Source of the DNA: Amanita rubescens
Lineage: Eukaryota; Basidiomycota; Agaricomycetes; Agaricales; Amanitaceae
Assembly: GCA_015039365.1 (NCBI GenBank)
Contig: WION01000125.1
Location: 1 to 64,000 of the forward strand
Direction: 5' to 3'
Length of the DNA stretch: 64,000 nucleotides
The notes under the pieces were generated by a model. The model ran no database searches, was not told where the DNA came from, and worked only from the letters and a program-made list of their open reading frames with translations. This document shows positions 10,933 through 22,372 of this stretch, piece by piece (positions within the stretch are counted from its first letter, which is position 1; every line of letters starts with the position of its first letter). Made by a program: the position numbers and the translations under genes.

Positions 10933-11706
10933 CATGTCCACCAACACTCCCTAGGTACGAAATGCCGTTTCACATAACCCCGTCAATGAGGCGAAAGCAG
11001 CGATGAGGCCTGAGGCCTGAGGTGTGAATAGCACAGGAAAAGCTGCAAAAGGGAACGGGAAAATGACACCAAAAGCTGGCTGGCTGAGCCCCCAGTAACG
11101 ACTAACAAACACTTGGTACTATGGGCCGCTGCTTTGCACGGCAGGTCCGAGGCCCTTTTTTTTGCAATTTACTCCGCAAAGATGGATACTTGTAAAGACA
11201 AGGTTTACATTGTTGTAATATAAAGTATGACAATGGTGGCAATAGAACAGACAAAACTGGTAATTTGCACGAGACATGAGTAGACTGATTACCATTACAC
11301 CAATTGCACAAACAAGCCAAGGACGATTGTCGAACAAGGCTCCCACCACTAGTCACGAGTATGAAAAATGAGGTCCCAACCCACGCGTGAATCCGTGATG
11401 ATGTTGTGCTCACCGTCAAGGGAATCGTGAGGTCAATGAGTATGACCTTTCTTTCCAGCACCGAAGTACGACTAGATGTCCAGAGCTTCTGGACAAAGAA
11501 ACACAACCCAACTTGCGGAACACTCGGAGAAGTAGAGCGGCTCAACAACCACAGACTCACGCAGGTGAAAACGTCATCCACCTCGCATTACAACCATCCA
11601 CCCAAAGCGGTCCTTGCCATCCTTCTGGCTGGATCCTAACATCATCTAAACTTCAAGGAATGTTCATAGATATGAATACGGGCAAATTGGTAGCGATGCT
11701 TACCGT
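10933..11706. other. No recognisable gene
   Basis: ORFs of 77-159 codons on both strands lack recognisable domains. A copy of the dispersed ggccgctgctttgcacggca motif is at 11120-11152, followed by a T-tract. Confidence 0.35.
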
Positions 11707-12193
11707 TGAAACAATAAAGAGAAGGCCGACGTGGAACAGTGTTCGGCCAAAGGGGCTACGGAGGTCTGACCGATGTGCTTAAGTGCGATAGAGTGCCGAG
11801 AGCGAAGGAGAAGGAACGGAACGGTGACCGAGTCACCGAGCGAGAAGGAGAACGGAAATCGGACGCAAGGGAACGAGAAAGAGAGCGGAAGTGAGACCGG
11901 CTGTATATTCGATGTCCAACTACTACAGACAATGCCGTATATATACTACGAGGACATGAGGCTTACCTGCGACGAGCCTTCCTCCGAGTCCGTTGGTCCG
12001 TGCGCGTCTAGGTGCCCCGTTGCGTTCGAATATCGCTCAAGTTGCGGGAATGGCCCTGTCGGAATATGGCCGAAGGTCGTTGGCGCGAAGGTTTGACTTC
12101 GGAAGCTTCCGTGATGCGTGATGTGATGCCGAGAATCGGAATGCGGTGCGCTTCGGTGTTCGGTTCCAACGTAGCCGGAACCGGCTCGTTACA
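11707..12193 (-). repeat. 3' LTR of minus-strand gypsy element G
   Basis: On the minus strand the repeat starts TGTAACGAGCCGG (12193 downward) and ends TTTCA at 11707. It matches the LTRs at 20399-20795 and 21976-22372 at its first 45 bp and at its last stretch (ctccgtagcccctttggccgaac). A TATATATA box lies near 11938-11945. It is longer than its relatives (487 versus 397 bp). The purine-rich sequence just outside it (12194-12300) matches the sequence before the 3' LTR at 21976. Confidence 0.75.
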
Positions 12194-12303
12194 CCTCCCG
12201 GGGTCTTTTAATACTGACCTCCTGGTCAGGTCCGAGGAGATAAGAGGGCGATAAGAGATAGAGGGGAGTGGAGGGTGGGTTCTTCTCTTCCTCTTCTACA
12301 ATC

Positions 12304-13405
12304 ATGTCGGCCGTATCCGCAGGCGGTGGGAGCAGTGTCACGAAGCTGATAGCGCGCAAGCTGGACAAGCACGTCGAGGCGTTTGGCGAGCGGTTGCTGG
12401 ATGTGCCAGAGGGGGAAGTAAACTTGAGCAATGAGGGGGATGTCCGGAAATGGCTAGAGCTGGCGAAGAACGACGTGGTGAGTAAGGGGTACGTTGTCGT
12501 TGGCGGAAACTTAATCGTGTCCAGGAGAAGATCCGGACGTATAGCCGGGAGCTTGCAGATGCGGGGTCAACGACAAAGCTTGTTTCAGTCATCACGGATG
12601 GCCTCGTCCAGTACGATAAGCTCGGCGTCGGTCTACGAGAACTTAGTACAACGGTGAACCTGGCAAGGTCCTCCTCCGGGGCGAGTTTGCGTCCAGAGGA
12701 CTCTGCGAGCCATATCAGTTCCGGTTCGGTTGCGCGAAGTAGCGTCCTAGAAAGGTCGTCGCATGCGGGTGCGCCTGCTGGCCGTCAAACTGTCCCAGAA
12801 GTGCCAGTCGTCGATTTCAAGAGACCTGCGCCGAGGCCTCGTACTACACGCAGTAAGGTCGCTCCGGCTGTCGGTTCAGAGTTGATTTCCCTTCAACAGG
12901 TACGTTGGTGATGGACTATGTCGCGGTCCCTCAGCTGATGCCCGAATCGCAGCGCTGCGAAACTTGCGTAAGGCTGAATAAGGCCTGTGTCTTCTCCGGC
13001 GACCATACGGCATGCGATCTCTGTCGAGCGAAGAAGGTAAGGTGCGCCATGCCTGGTGCGGATGCTCCTGTTGTGCGATCCTCAAGCGTCGCGTCGTCGG
13101 CTGCTAAGAGCATTCCGTCGTCTTTGGCGCGAGGTGTAGGCGCACTTGGGGTATCGGGCTCGTCGGTGAAGACGCCGTCTCGGTCGGATAAACGGAAGAT
13201 CGAGGTTGGGAGTAGTCCGGAGGAGCAACCTCCGCGTAGGCGTAGCAAGACGGATCTGAAGGAGGCCGGTGACGTGGAGACGGGTTCTGAAGGCGGTTCG
13301 GGAGCAGGTAAGACGAAGGCGGGCTATGAGGATCGTATCGGCAGGCTGGAGAGGAAGCTGACGAGATTCCAGGACCTTTACAAGCGGTCGGTGGAGGACT
13401 TCTAG
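12304..13405 (+). CDS. Spliced cysteine-cluster protein, antisense inside gypsy element G
   Basis: Three exons join without frame loss: 12304-12477, 12525-12899 and 12953-13405, about 333 residues. Intron 1 (47 bp) has GTGAGT...CCAG; intron 2 (53 bp) has GTACGT, a CTGAT branch-like site and CGCAG (an alternative 3' site at 12934 would add six residues in frame). The N-terminal 58 residues are helical-looking, followed by a Ser/Arg/Pro-rich linker. Near residue 185 comes a zinc-cluster-like motif: CETC, then C seven residues on, then CDLC and C. A charged C-terminus predicts a short coiled coil. It starts about 110 bp inside the 3' LTR of G and reads toward integrase; its stop codon falls at the junction with broken integrase at about 13400, so its C-terminus may be truncated. 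I do not recognise the family. A DNA- or RNA-binding role is only suggested by the cysteines. Confidence 0.6.
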
Positions 13406-16400
13406 AGCAGCTACATATGGCGTTCCGTTGTCGGTGACAATGACTTCTATGGCTCCGTGGCGGCAGAGAATATCTTCGAATATGAACTTGGCGATAGCTG
13501 TTGCGTTTTCGGAGCGGAGCATTTTGTACTCGGGCCATGCGGAGAGAGAGCATCTTGCTTGCGTGATGTAGGTAAATCCGCCGGATGCTGGCATCTTCAT
13601 GGTGTCCATGTGTACGATTCGGAAGAGACCTCCGGGCTCTGGAACAGTCGGCGGAATGTGTAGGCGTTGGGCGTTTCGGATCTGGCAGTTATGACACGTC
13701 CGGACGTACCATTTAACGTCGTAGTCAAGGGAGGACCACCAGAAACGGTCTCAGATACGAGCGCGAGTCGCGAAGATGCCTTTGTGTCCGGTGTCATCAT
13801 GTGCTTCCTGTATGATCTGTAGTCGCTTGGAGTCGTTGAGGATGACGAGCTTGTGTCGGCGGTGATCGTCTCGGTACCAGAGCCGGTCGCCTTGAATAAA
13901 GAATCGCTTGGCCTTGTTGAGCCATTGTCGGAATCGATCGGCTGACATGTCGGGCGGCCGTTGCGGGTTTTTGAGGTAGGCTTCAATCCTGAGTATGTCG
14001 GCGTCTCGGGCTAGCTGTTTTTCGGATCGGGAGAATATGTCGGGGCCGTCAGTTCCGGTGGCGTAGCATGCGGCGGTGAGGTGCGGCTTGAAAGTCCAGT
14101 TGGCGGCCTCGATACAGAATGCGTTAGCTTCGTCAATCCAGTCGTCCGGGTCGGAGTCGTCTGGAGGCTCGTCCTCTTCGGATGCTCGGCGCCTAGATAA
14201 TCCGTCGGCGGGAGTGTGCTTCTTTGCGGAGACGTGGCGAAGTTTGAAGTCGAAGAGGAGGATTCCTGCTATCCATCTGTTAATCGTGTTATTCGGCTGG
14301 ATATCCGGGTTATTGATCATTCCTTTAATATACTTAGCGTCCACCTCGACTACAAGATTTTTGACGCCGATGATGAATATCCGGGTAGCTTTGAGCGCGC
14401 GGAAGAGTCCGTAAAGCTCGAGTTTGGCCTGGGAGTATCGTTGTTCTCGCTCGTTGAAGGTAATAGATCCATAGCGGTTCGGATAGCGCTTCTTGTCGGG
14501 ACCGATCTGTGATAGCCAGTATCCGACAGCGTACCAGGATGAGTCGACAGGCTAGGATAACCTCGAGAAGTGATTCGTAGTCGATGCCTCGGATGGCGTT
14601 GCAATTGATAGCGATGAGCTTGAGGTTCTCGAAGGCGGCGATATGGTGACCAATAAATTCGAACTCGACGCCCTTCCGTAGGAGTTCCGAGAGTGAGCGA
14701 GCGTGTTCGGCATAGTCTTTGACGTAGATGCGAATGGTGCCCATAGGTTCCTAGAAAACCTCTAACTTCGGTGATAGATTCGGGGATTAGGCCAGTTCTT
14801 GATCTTTTCGATTCGAGAGTCGTCCGGGAGGCGTCCTTCGTAAGTGCATTTGTGTCCGACGACGATAGCTTCTGGTAATACAGAAAAATGACTTCTTTCC
14901 GGAAAAGGTACCGCCGGCGTGTTTGACGCGTTGGATAACTCAGTTAATGTTCTGGATGTGTTCCCATACGAAGCGTCGGATGCCAGAATTTTCGGGGATG
15001 GTCTCGAAGGTTCCGTCGGGGAGCTCGTAGCGGGTTTTCGGTCCTTTACAGGGGCAGTCGTCGACGAAGGGTTTGGTGACATGCGGAATTTCAGTCTTGA
15101 AGGATATAGGTGAGGTCGCCGTGCTGGATCTGCATCGAGTTGGTGTATCCCATCGGAATAGACGTGAGGCGGAAGGTACCGAGAGGCGTTTGGAAGGTCG
15201 TAAGGTCTCGGGATTCGGTGGCAAGGCGGCGCTGGTCAAAACCGACGAATAGATCAAAGGTAGCGTAACATGAGTACCCACCAAATGACTCGGCGAGTAG
15301 TTCTACGTTCGGCGGCTGTCCAGAGTCTTTGATAGTGACGGCGTTAAGCGGCTGTAGGTCGTGGACGATGCGCAATGACTTCCCATCTTTCTTGTAAACG
15401 CAGAACCAGCGGGACCGATAGGATGAGCTGGACGGTTTGTAGACTCCGGAAGCGATTTTGTCTTTGATGATGCGTACGATCTCGTTGTATTTGCCAGGCG
15501 GAATCGGCATGTTCTTTAGCGTCCAGGGCACGTGTTCAATGGTCGGAATCACCACGGGGTCGAAGTAGTCGTCGGAGAACTTCCCTTTCTCTGCTTCGGT
15601 CCATGCGAAGCCTTCTTCGTGTATGCGGATCAGATGGTGGATGAGCTTTTCTTCTTCGGCGGTTAAGAATCCATTGGGGTTGATATTTTGTGCCTGCATT
15701 CGTTCTTCGGTGTATCGGGTTCCTGGGGTAAAGTCCGGTGGCTGTGTCGGAAGGGTAGGGAGATCGGCGAGGGGATCGGATGGGATGTGGTGGATAATTC
15801 GGAATTTCTCGGGTAGCGTGGTAGCGACTGGCTTAATTCGGTTGGCGACTTTCTTATATGCTAGTGTTTCGGCGGCGGGGACAAAATTAAATTCGAGCTC
15901 TGTAGTACTGATATGTCCGTTGTAAGGTAAGAGTATATTACCGATCATTCTGGGCGCGGTCAACATGTCCAAGAAATGCTCCTCCGACAAGTGGTATGGG
16001 TTGTCTCCCTTTCCAACTGTGTAAACGGTCGGCGCGTCGGTAGTTTCGGGCGTTGGTGTAGTGGCATCGGGGTTAGCAGAATTAGCGATCGTTGGTTGAT
16101 TAAAGATGGTTGTAGGTGTGATATTGTGTATGTGCGGCGTAGTCGTATGTACGTTTGGCAGTTCTTCATTATTGACATGTTTGGCGGGCGACTGCGGATT
16201 CCGAGCGTCTCGTCTCCGTGTGGGCGATTCATCGACAATTAAAAACCCGTTTTGACGGTATGTGCTCCGCATGTGCTGCGGGACGATCTCGGGCGTGTGA
16301 CAAGGACGGCGGAGGTTTTGGATTCGGGGCAGGTGATGGTGATGTCCTGGTTGCCATTGGGGTAGTCGCGGGTGACGGCGGAGAGCAGGGTGAAGAATGG

Positions 16401-16575
16401 GCGGCCGAGTAAAACTTCGTAAGGTGCGTCTTCCACGATGTATGCTTGGACTTGGACCGGTAATCCGCCGATAGTCAGGGTGAGGTTTTCGGTGATGCCA
16501 AGGGTCCAGTTCGATGTGCCGTTAGCGGTTTCCATCATGATGCGTCTAGAAGCGGAATAGCCAGAGCCTGGAGGT
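13400..16575 (-). pseudogene. pol: Gypsy element G pol: protease, RT, RNase H, integrase (decayed)
   Basis: Read from 16575 down. The protease tail ends DAPYEVLLGRPFFTL (near 16400). The longest open piece is 393 codons (16272-15091) and covers the linker and the start of RT: FCVYKKDGKSLRIVHDLQPL, then FRLTSIPMGYTNSM. After frame breaks the catalytic region reads FVDDCPCKGP (near 15050), then VKDYAEHARSLSELL. The RNase H end is RHVSAKKHTPADGLSRR (near 14210). The integrase zinc motif is HDDTGHKG followed by CHNCQ (near 13690), and the first two catalytic Asp are in HMDTMKMP and VTDNGTPYV (near 13600 and 13430). Sequence after that is lost where the antisense gene begins. At least six frameshifts or stops make it dead. 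The 5' side is cut at 16576 by a TIR transposon. Confidence 0.85.
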
Positions 16576-19324
16576 CTTTACCCTCCCCCACGCGTTCCTT
16601 GTGGACTCCTGAGGACTCCTGGCTCACTCCCGGGAATTCCCGGGAATTCCCGGGACTCCAGAGGGACTCCCACCTCCCTGGAAGACCCCTCATCCCAGCC
16701 AAAATGTACCGGGAGTGAGCTGGGACTCCCGGTAGACTCCCAGTAGACTCCCGGGACTCCTCTGGACTCCCTGTATGAGGAGTCCACAAGGAGTGTAAGG
16801 ACTCCTTGTTTCATTCCTGTTTATGTGGTCATGTGACATGACCAGTTGGTCTGTGCGCAGGCCCAGGTATATAAGGAGGGGGCATCTGGCACATATCCCC
16901 CAGCACCCCCTCGGGAAAAGGGGGGGCAGTGGAGATAAGATTAGATAGATAGATAGATGATAAGCAGCTTAAGTAATATGATGGCCTAGATAAGATAAGA
17001 TAAAATATAACAAAATTGAAAATTTCCTTTTATAGAAGTGTGACATTATGTAATATGTGACTGTGACAAAAAAGATGCGCCTAGCTTTTGTGATTCAGAA
17101 TATGCAACAATCATAATGCCAAATAAAGTCAAACATGAGATATTTGCAAAATACATTTTCAAACATAGCTTTGAAAAAAATCAAAAAAATCAAAAAAATT
17201 CTCAAAAATCCCAAAAAATCATGTGATCACATCTGTGCAAGAATTGCAGTGCCAAATGCTGCCAAACTCAAGATACTTGCAAAGTACTGTTTTGAACACC
17301 AGTCTTTTGAACCTGATCTGATTTTCTGATTGCCTGACTTGTGCTGGAACACTGGTTGTCTGTTGTCTGATATTAACTGATGACATCTGATTGTCAGACA
17401 ATCAAACAACCAGTTCCAAGGCTGAATGAAATGAAGCTCCATCTTATAAGAGCTGAGCCCTGTGATGTTTTGTAACACAACTTTAAGATGGCAGCAATTT
17501 CCATGTACAAACCATGCACATAACAAAGATGATCAGGAAGAATGGGCCTTGGATTTGCTGCTTTGCATCCCATACCCTCCAAGTGTCCCAGCACCAGTCA
17601 GGTAATCAGGAATCAGACACCATCAGATGTCAGATTTTTCAATTGGCATGTTTTCTGATGCTACTCTGAACCATTGCACAAGTCACTGCAACTGACTTCC
17701 AGTGGCACTTCCAGTCACTCATAACCAGCAACCCCAACTTCCTAAAACTGACCAAACTTGATCATCACCAGACACCCCTCCCAAATTGACTTTGCAGGTG
17801 GTCACACATGGAGTGGCAAAACCAAAAGACAAACAGACTTTTTGCATTCACATTTTAGCTTATTTAGTTTGGCATCATAATTTTTGCATGTCCTTGATCA
17901 CATGGGACATTTTCAAGATTATTTTCAGACTTTACAATTCCTCACACTCACATCTGAAAAGGTCTTTTGCAAATATTTCAAGTGCTTGGGATTATTTGGT
18001 TTTACAATAAGTCCTACATATATGACCTGGATCATATGAATTTTCAGGTTTTTATTGCAAGTATAAACATTGCCAAACAACATGCATGCCCACCTGAAAT
18101 TTGGAAAGCAGCATGAAATTGCACATGAGTGTGAAGTACTGGTGATGTCAGTTCTACTTACATAGGATGCAATAGGAATGGCTGGGAATGAGTAGGAATC
18201 CTGATGGATTAAGTTTCCATGAAGATGTGACTCAGTTACATGTGTGCCTTCAATACAAAGGCATGTGAACATTGAATGCCTTACTAGGTGGTTATGAGCA
18301 AATACTGAAAAGGATGATTGGCCATCAGGATTTTGGCTGAATTTGGATAAGGCTAGATAAAGCCTTAAAATAAATAAAAAACCTGTAATATTCCCAAGTC
18401 TGATATATGTACCAATTGGTAATTCAATTTAAAGGACAGTAGGGTTGGCAAATTTTACAATGTAGCCCAGAATTGACATTCTCACAAGTATGGTATTACC
18501 TGAGTAGTTGGTGTACAACACTACCTTGTCATGATCAGAATAATAACTATGGTAATTCTGGACAATTGGCCGAAAGAATTATGGAAAGCTGGCAGCTATT
18601 TCTGGACAGATAAGGGACGGTAGCAATGGCAGATTACATCACTGGTATCAGGATGATAATGCTGATCTAGCCTTGCCCAACCACATCAGCATTGATAAGT
18701 ATGATAATCAGTTCAAAGAGTTACAAAATGCCACCTGTTATCCCAGGACAGATAAGAGATGGTAGTAATGGTAGATCACACCATATGTTTTTAACTGGTT
18801 CCTGCATACTACATCAACAAACAATCAGAGCAGGAAACAAGTGGGCCACAGGTGGATGGTGATGATGATAGTGGTGGTGATGGTGGTGGTATTGATTGGT
18901 GCAGATGATGTTTTTAAATGGTTTGTAGTTATTTAGATTCACTGTTATGTCACAGCATTGTAGTGCAACAGATTTATGTTGCTGTTACAGTAATGACAAA
19001 TGAGCAGGGAGTGAGCAGGACTCCACAGGGACTCCTGTCCAGTCCTTGCAATTTTTACTTGCTACTTTTTTGCTTTGAACCAGGAGTGAGCAGGACTCCA
19101 CAGGGACTCCTGGTCCACTCCTTGTGGGATGACTCCTGGCATTTTTCGCTTTTTTTGCAGTCAATGAGGAGTGAACAGGGAGTGAACAAGGAGTCCACAA
19201 GGAGTCCTTGTCCACTCCTGGCATTTTATGTCAATTTATCAGGAGTCTACAGGGAGTCCTGAGGAGTCCTGAGGAGTCCGGGAGTCCACAAGGAGTCCAC
19301 AAGGACACGTGGGGGAGGGTAAAG
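16576..19324. mobile_element. Non-autonomous TIR transposon, AT-rich, with subterminal GGAGTCC arrays
   Basis: Terminal inverted repeats of 33-34 bp begin CTTTACCCTCCCCCACG at 16576 and end as its complement at 19324, with two small differences. Inside each end is a 150-300-bp array rich in GGACTCC (left, 16600-16800) or GGAGTCC (right, 19000-19310) words. The left array includes three tandem CCCGGGAATT palindromes at 16636-16665. The interior (16900-18990) is distinctly AT-rich, without an ORF above about 115 codons. No clear target duplication of more than TA was seen. The left end interrupts the protease of element G. No transposase is present. Confidence 0.65.
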
Positions 19325-19620
19325 TGTTGGTCGTGAGCAACGACGAGCAGGCGAGTGTGGTAGTGTAGGGTAGTCTTACGATTATGTTAGGAGGTTATCC
19401 ACACACAACCACTAAGACACTCTGAGATGGGGGATGAGAACTAGATTGGTTCTATGGACAACAGAAACAATCGTAAGACTAAGGAACGTATCTAACCCTC
19501 AACCCTTATATACCCTTTCCCGTGGCTGTGCCATCACCGTCCCGCGGATTGCTGACTCAATCTCGCTACCGTCCGACTCATCAGCTCTCCATCTTAATAC
19601 ATACAAACAAGGTCGTTACA
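19325..19620 (+). repeat. Candidate solo LTR (TGTTGG ... TTACA)
   Basis: A 296-bp segment with TG...CA ends and a central TATATA (near 19508) sits exactly between the right TIR of the neighbouring transposon and an LTR fragment of element F. Its first 13 bases (tgttggtcgtgag) resemble those at 45618. No target duplication is seen, so the call is tentative. Confidence 0.35.
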
Positions 19621-19742
19621 ACCTTCCACTAGTTCACCTTCGTCTTCGGCACCCTCTCTGCACCCAAGACTCCCTTCGGACTGATCTCCGTAGCCCCTTT
19701 GGCCGAACACACTTCCGCATCAGCCTTCTTCTGATCATTTCA
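19621..19742 (+). repeat. 5' LTR fragment of gypsy element F
   Basis: Matches the last 122 bp of the 397-bp LTRs at 20399 and 21976, ending gatcatttca. The first two-thirds are missing. Confidence 0.8.
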
Positions 19743-19744
19743 AC

Positions 19745-19758
19745 TGGAGCCCACCGCG
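19745..19758 (+). promoter_or_regulatory. Primer-binding site of element F (tRNA 3'-end type)
   Basis: TGGAGCCCACCGCG begins two bases after the LTR end. The leading TGG is complementary to a tRNA CCA end. The tRNA was not identified. Confidence 0.65.
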
Positions 19759-20106
19759 AGGGGCTCTTAGGTCAGTCCATTGGTCATTCCTTTCACCCAA
19801 CCACTGCACAGAAAGCATCGGACAAGTTCCGGTGTCACTTGGAATCTGCTCCGAGCCACTCCAAGCACTCTGCCGGGCTCCCCATTGCTCAGAGACCATA
19901 CCCCGCCGACCTTTCTTCAATTATACCTCCCCGCTCTTTACACTGCAGTAGCCTTCACCACTCGGCCCCACAGCACTGACACAGCATCAGCCGAACAACG
20001 CCCACACGTTCCACTACTCCCGATCCAGCTCCGATCGATCAATAGCTTTCGCCCCTGAGCCCCTTGCTTAATCCACCTCGCTTCGCTTCGGCCTACCAAT
20101 AACATC

Positions 20107-21975
20107 ATGACCGAACCAAACCGCCGCATGCCCATCCGAACGAACAAGGAGGCACCCTGCTTCCGAGGTACTACTGCTGGCCTTGAGAGATATGTATCTC
20201 GAAGATATCGAGATGATCTGCGAGGATAGACAATGCTCTGGAGATGCCGAACTGATCAAATGGGCTGTCTACTACACCGATGAGAAATCTTCCGAGATCT
20301 GGAGAGCCGCTCGAGACACCCTATCGGATCCGAAAACCTGGGACGCATTTAAGAAAGCGATTTCCGAGATCTACCCCGAGGCACAGCCTGATCACTGCTG
20401 TAATGAGCCAATTCCGGCTACGTTGGAACCGATCTCCGAAACCTTCCGAAGCTCCCCGAAGCACTCCGAGCCTATGCTCGATCCCGGAGGATGATCGTTT
20501 GAGTTCGGACACATGCACAGGCCTCGGACTCGGCACAGGATTCATCACATGGTCACCTCATGCCTCCGTAGTATATATACCATTGTGTACATAGTTGTAG
20601 GGAGCGAATTATCACCCCATTACTGCTCCGAGTTTGATTCCTTCGGTTCCCTTCATTCCTCGGTGCTTCGGACACCTTCCACTCATTCACCTTCATCTTG
20701 GGCACCCTCTCTGCACCCGAGACTCCCTTCGGACTGACCTCCATAGTCCCTTTGGCCGAACGCACTTCCGCATCGGCCTTCTTCTGATCATTTCACCGCC
20801 ACACTATTGCAGCACTACACGCCGTTTCTGACCGCTTCTCAGCGCAAAATGTCACATCCGAGACAGCCCTTGCTGAGTATCACAGGGAATTTTCCGGAAC
20901 AGCTCAATACCTCATCAGAAAGCACCGCATGACACGCCATGAGGCAAGCATCATGTACATGTCCGCATTCCCTCCGGAGCTCCGACCCAATATCACTACT
21001 CGGCTCACAATCAAGTGCCCGGACGTCCACCCCGATGACGGCTATGATCTAAAGGACATGAATAGTGCCGCGCAATTCATTATCAGTTCAAGGTCTGCTA
21101 TAGCCTTGCTCGCCATGACCACCCCACGAGTTCCGACACTTCCGACACCTTCAACGCCTATCCCTCCTTCCCCTCCGAGCACTGCCTTCGCTCCGAGCAC
21201 TGCCTTCACTCCGAGCACAGCATCCACCCATCTCCTTAACAGATGCATTTTCTGTGGAGATATCAATCATCGGACGGCCTGGTGCCATATCAGGGATGAA
21301 TATGCAAGGCAAGGGAAGATCAAAATAGTCAACGGATGGATTCAATTTTTGGACGGCAACGAACTGAATGCATTCCAATACCGCCACTTCGGACAATGGT
21401 TCAAAGAGCGCATTGATGTATGGCTGCTGAGGTACACACAGCCAACCGCTCCGAAGCCATTTGCATCCTCCAACTACTTCCTGGAAGCTCTAGACCACGC
21501 CGGAATGCATACCGCCAAGCCTGTCAATACTGAAGCACTGCAAAACGTACATATGACTCCGACGCACATACACATTAGCACCACAATCCCTAATCAATCC
21601 ACGCTCCCTAATACTGCCCCCTCTGAACCCTCTGAACCCTCCAGACCCTCTGACGCTCCTACCACTACAACACATGATACCACCGAGACCTCCGAGGCTC
21701 CCGATGACCCCACCACTGCTGCGCCAATTTCTGACACCCCGGAAACCCTCAGCGACCCCATCGCTGAAGTCCTTATCATTTCCGAGCCATCTGGCATCCC
21801 GACAGCTGCCATTCCGAGACCTGATTCCACTGAAATTCCGACCGCCGCCCTGACTGCCTGCACGATTGAAGAAAGCGAGATGAGAAGAACCCACCCACCA
21901 CTTCCCTTCTACTTCCTATCACCATCCGATCTCCCCGTCCTGACCAGGAGGTCAGTATTAAAAGTACCCAGGAGG
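20107..21975 (+). pseudogene. gag: Gag of element F, split by an LTR
   Basis: Gag starts at the ATG at 20107 (MTEPNRR...) and loses frame at about 20180 through what looks like a 4-bp gain. It resumes with LEDIEMICEDRQCSGDAEL and a typical gag helix region to 20398. After the LTR at 20399-20795 it continues with FSGTAQYLIRKHRMTRHEAS and, near 21240, a CCHC knuckle (CIFCGDINHRTAWC). A Thr/Pro/Ser-rich tail follows until the 3' LTR at 21976. Protease, RT and integrase are absent: gag is joined directly to the 3' terminal segment, so it is an internally deleted, non-autonomous element. Confidence 0.75.
20399..20795 (+). repeat. LTR inserted in gag of element F
   Basis: A 397-bp LTR, TGTAATGAGCC...TTTCA, of the same family and length as 21976-22372 (roughly 90% or better by eye). 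TATATATA is near 20572. Flanks (actgc on the left, ccgcc on the right) do not match well, so it is either a solo LTR whose duplication has decayed or the product of recombination between elements. Confidence 0.8.
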
Positions 21976-22372
21976 TGTAACGAGCCGATTCCGGCTATGT
22001 TGGAACCGATCTCCGAAACCTTCCGAAGCTCCCCGAAGCACTCCGAGCCTATACTTGACCCCGGAGGATGATCGTTTGAGTTCGGACGCATGCACAGGCC
22101 TCGGACTCGGTGCAGGATTCATCACATGGTCACCTCATGCCTCCGTAGTATATATACCATTGTGTACGTAGTTGTAGTTAGCAAATTATCACCCCAGCTT
22201 TGTTCCAAGTTTGATTCCTTCTGTTCCTTTCGTTGCTTGGTGCTTCGGACACCTTCCACTCGTTCACCTTCGTCTTTGGCACCCTCTCTGCACCTGAGAC
22301 TCCCTTCAGACTGATCTCTGTAGCCCCTTTGGCCAAACGCACTTCTGCATCGGCCTTCTTCTGATCATTTCA
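21976..22372 (+). repeat. 3' LTR of element F
   Basis: 397 bp, TGTAACGAGCCG ... GATCATTTCA, with TATATATA near 22149. It is preceded by a segment (21890-21975) homologous to the terminal segment of element G. It truncates the ORF of the neighbouring minus-strand element. Confidence 0.85.

Noticed and set aside
11102..11639. Protein-coding gene on either strand (159-codon minus, 77-89-codon plus ORFs)
   Set aside because: No recognisable domain, splice signals or codon bias; the ORFs overlap each other on both strands.
13082..13609. Minus-strand 175-codon ORF as a complete integrase
   Set aside because: Only its first about 65 codons are integrase. The rest is the antisense reading of the spliced plus-strand gene.
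15623..16242. Plus-strand ORFs of 88-100 codons
   Set aside because: They are shadows of the well-supported minus-strand reverse transcriptase region of element G.
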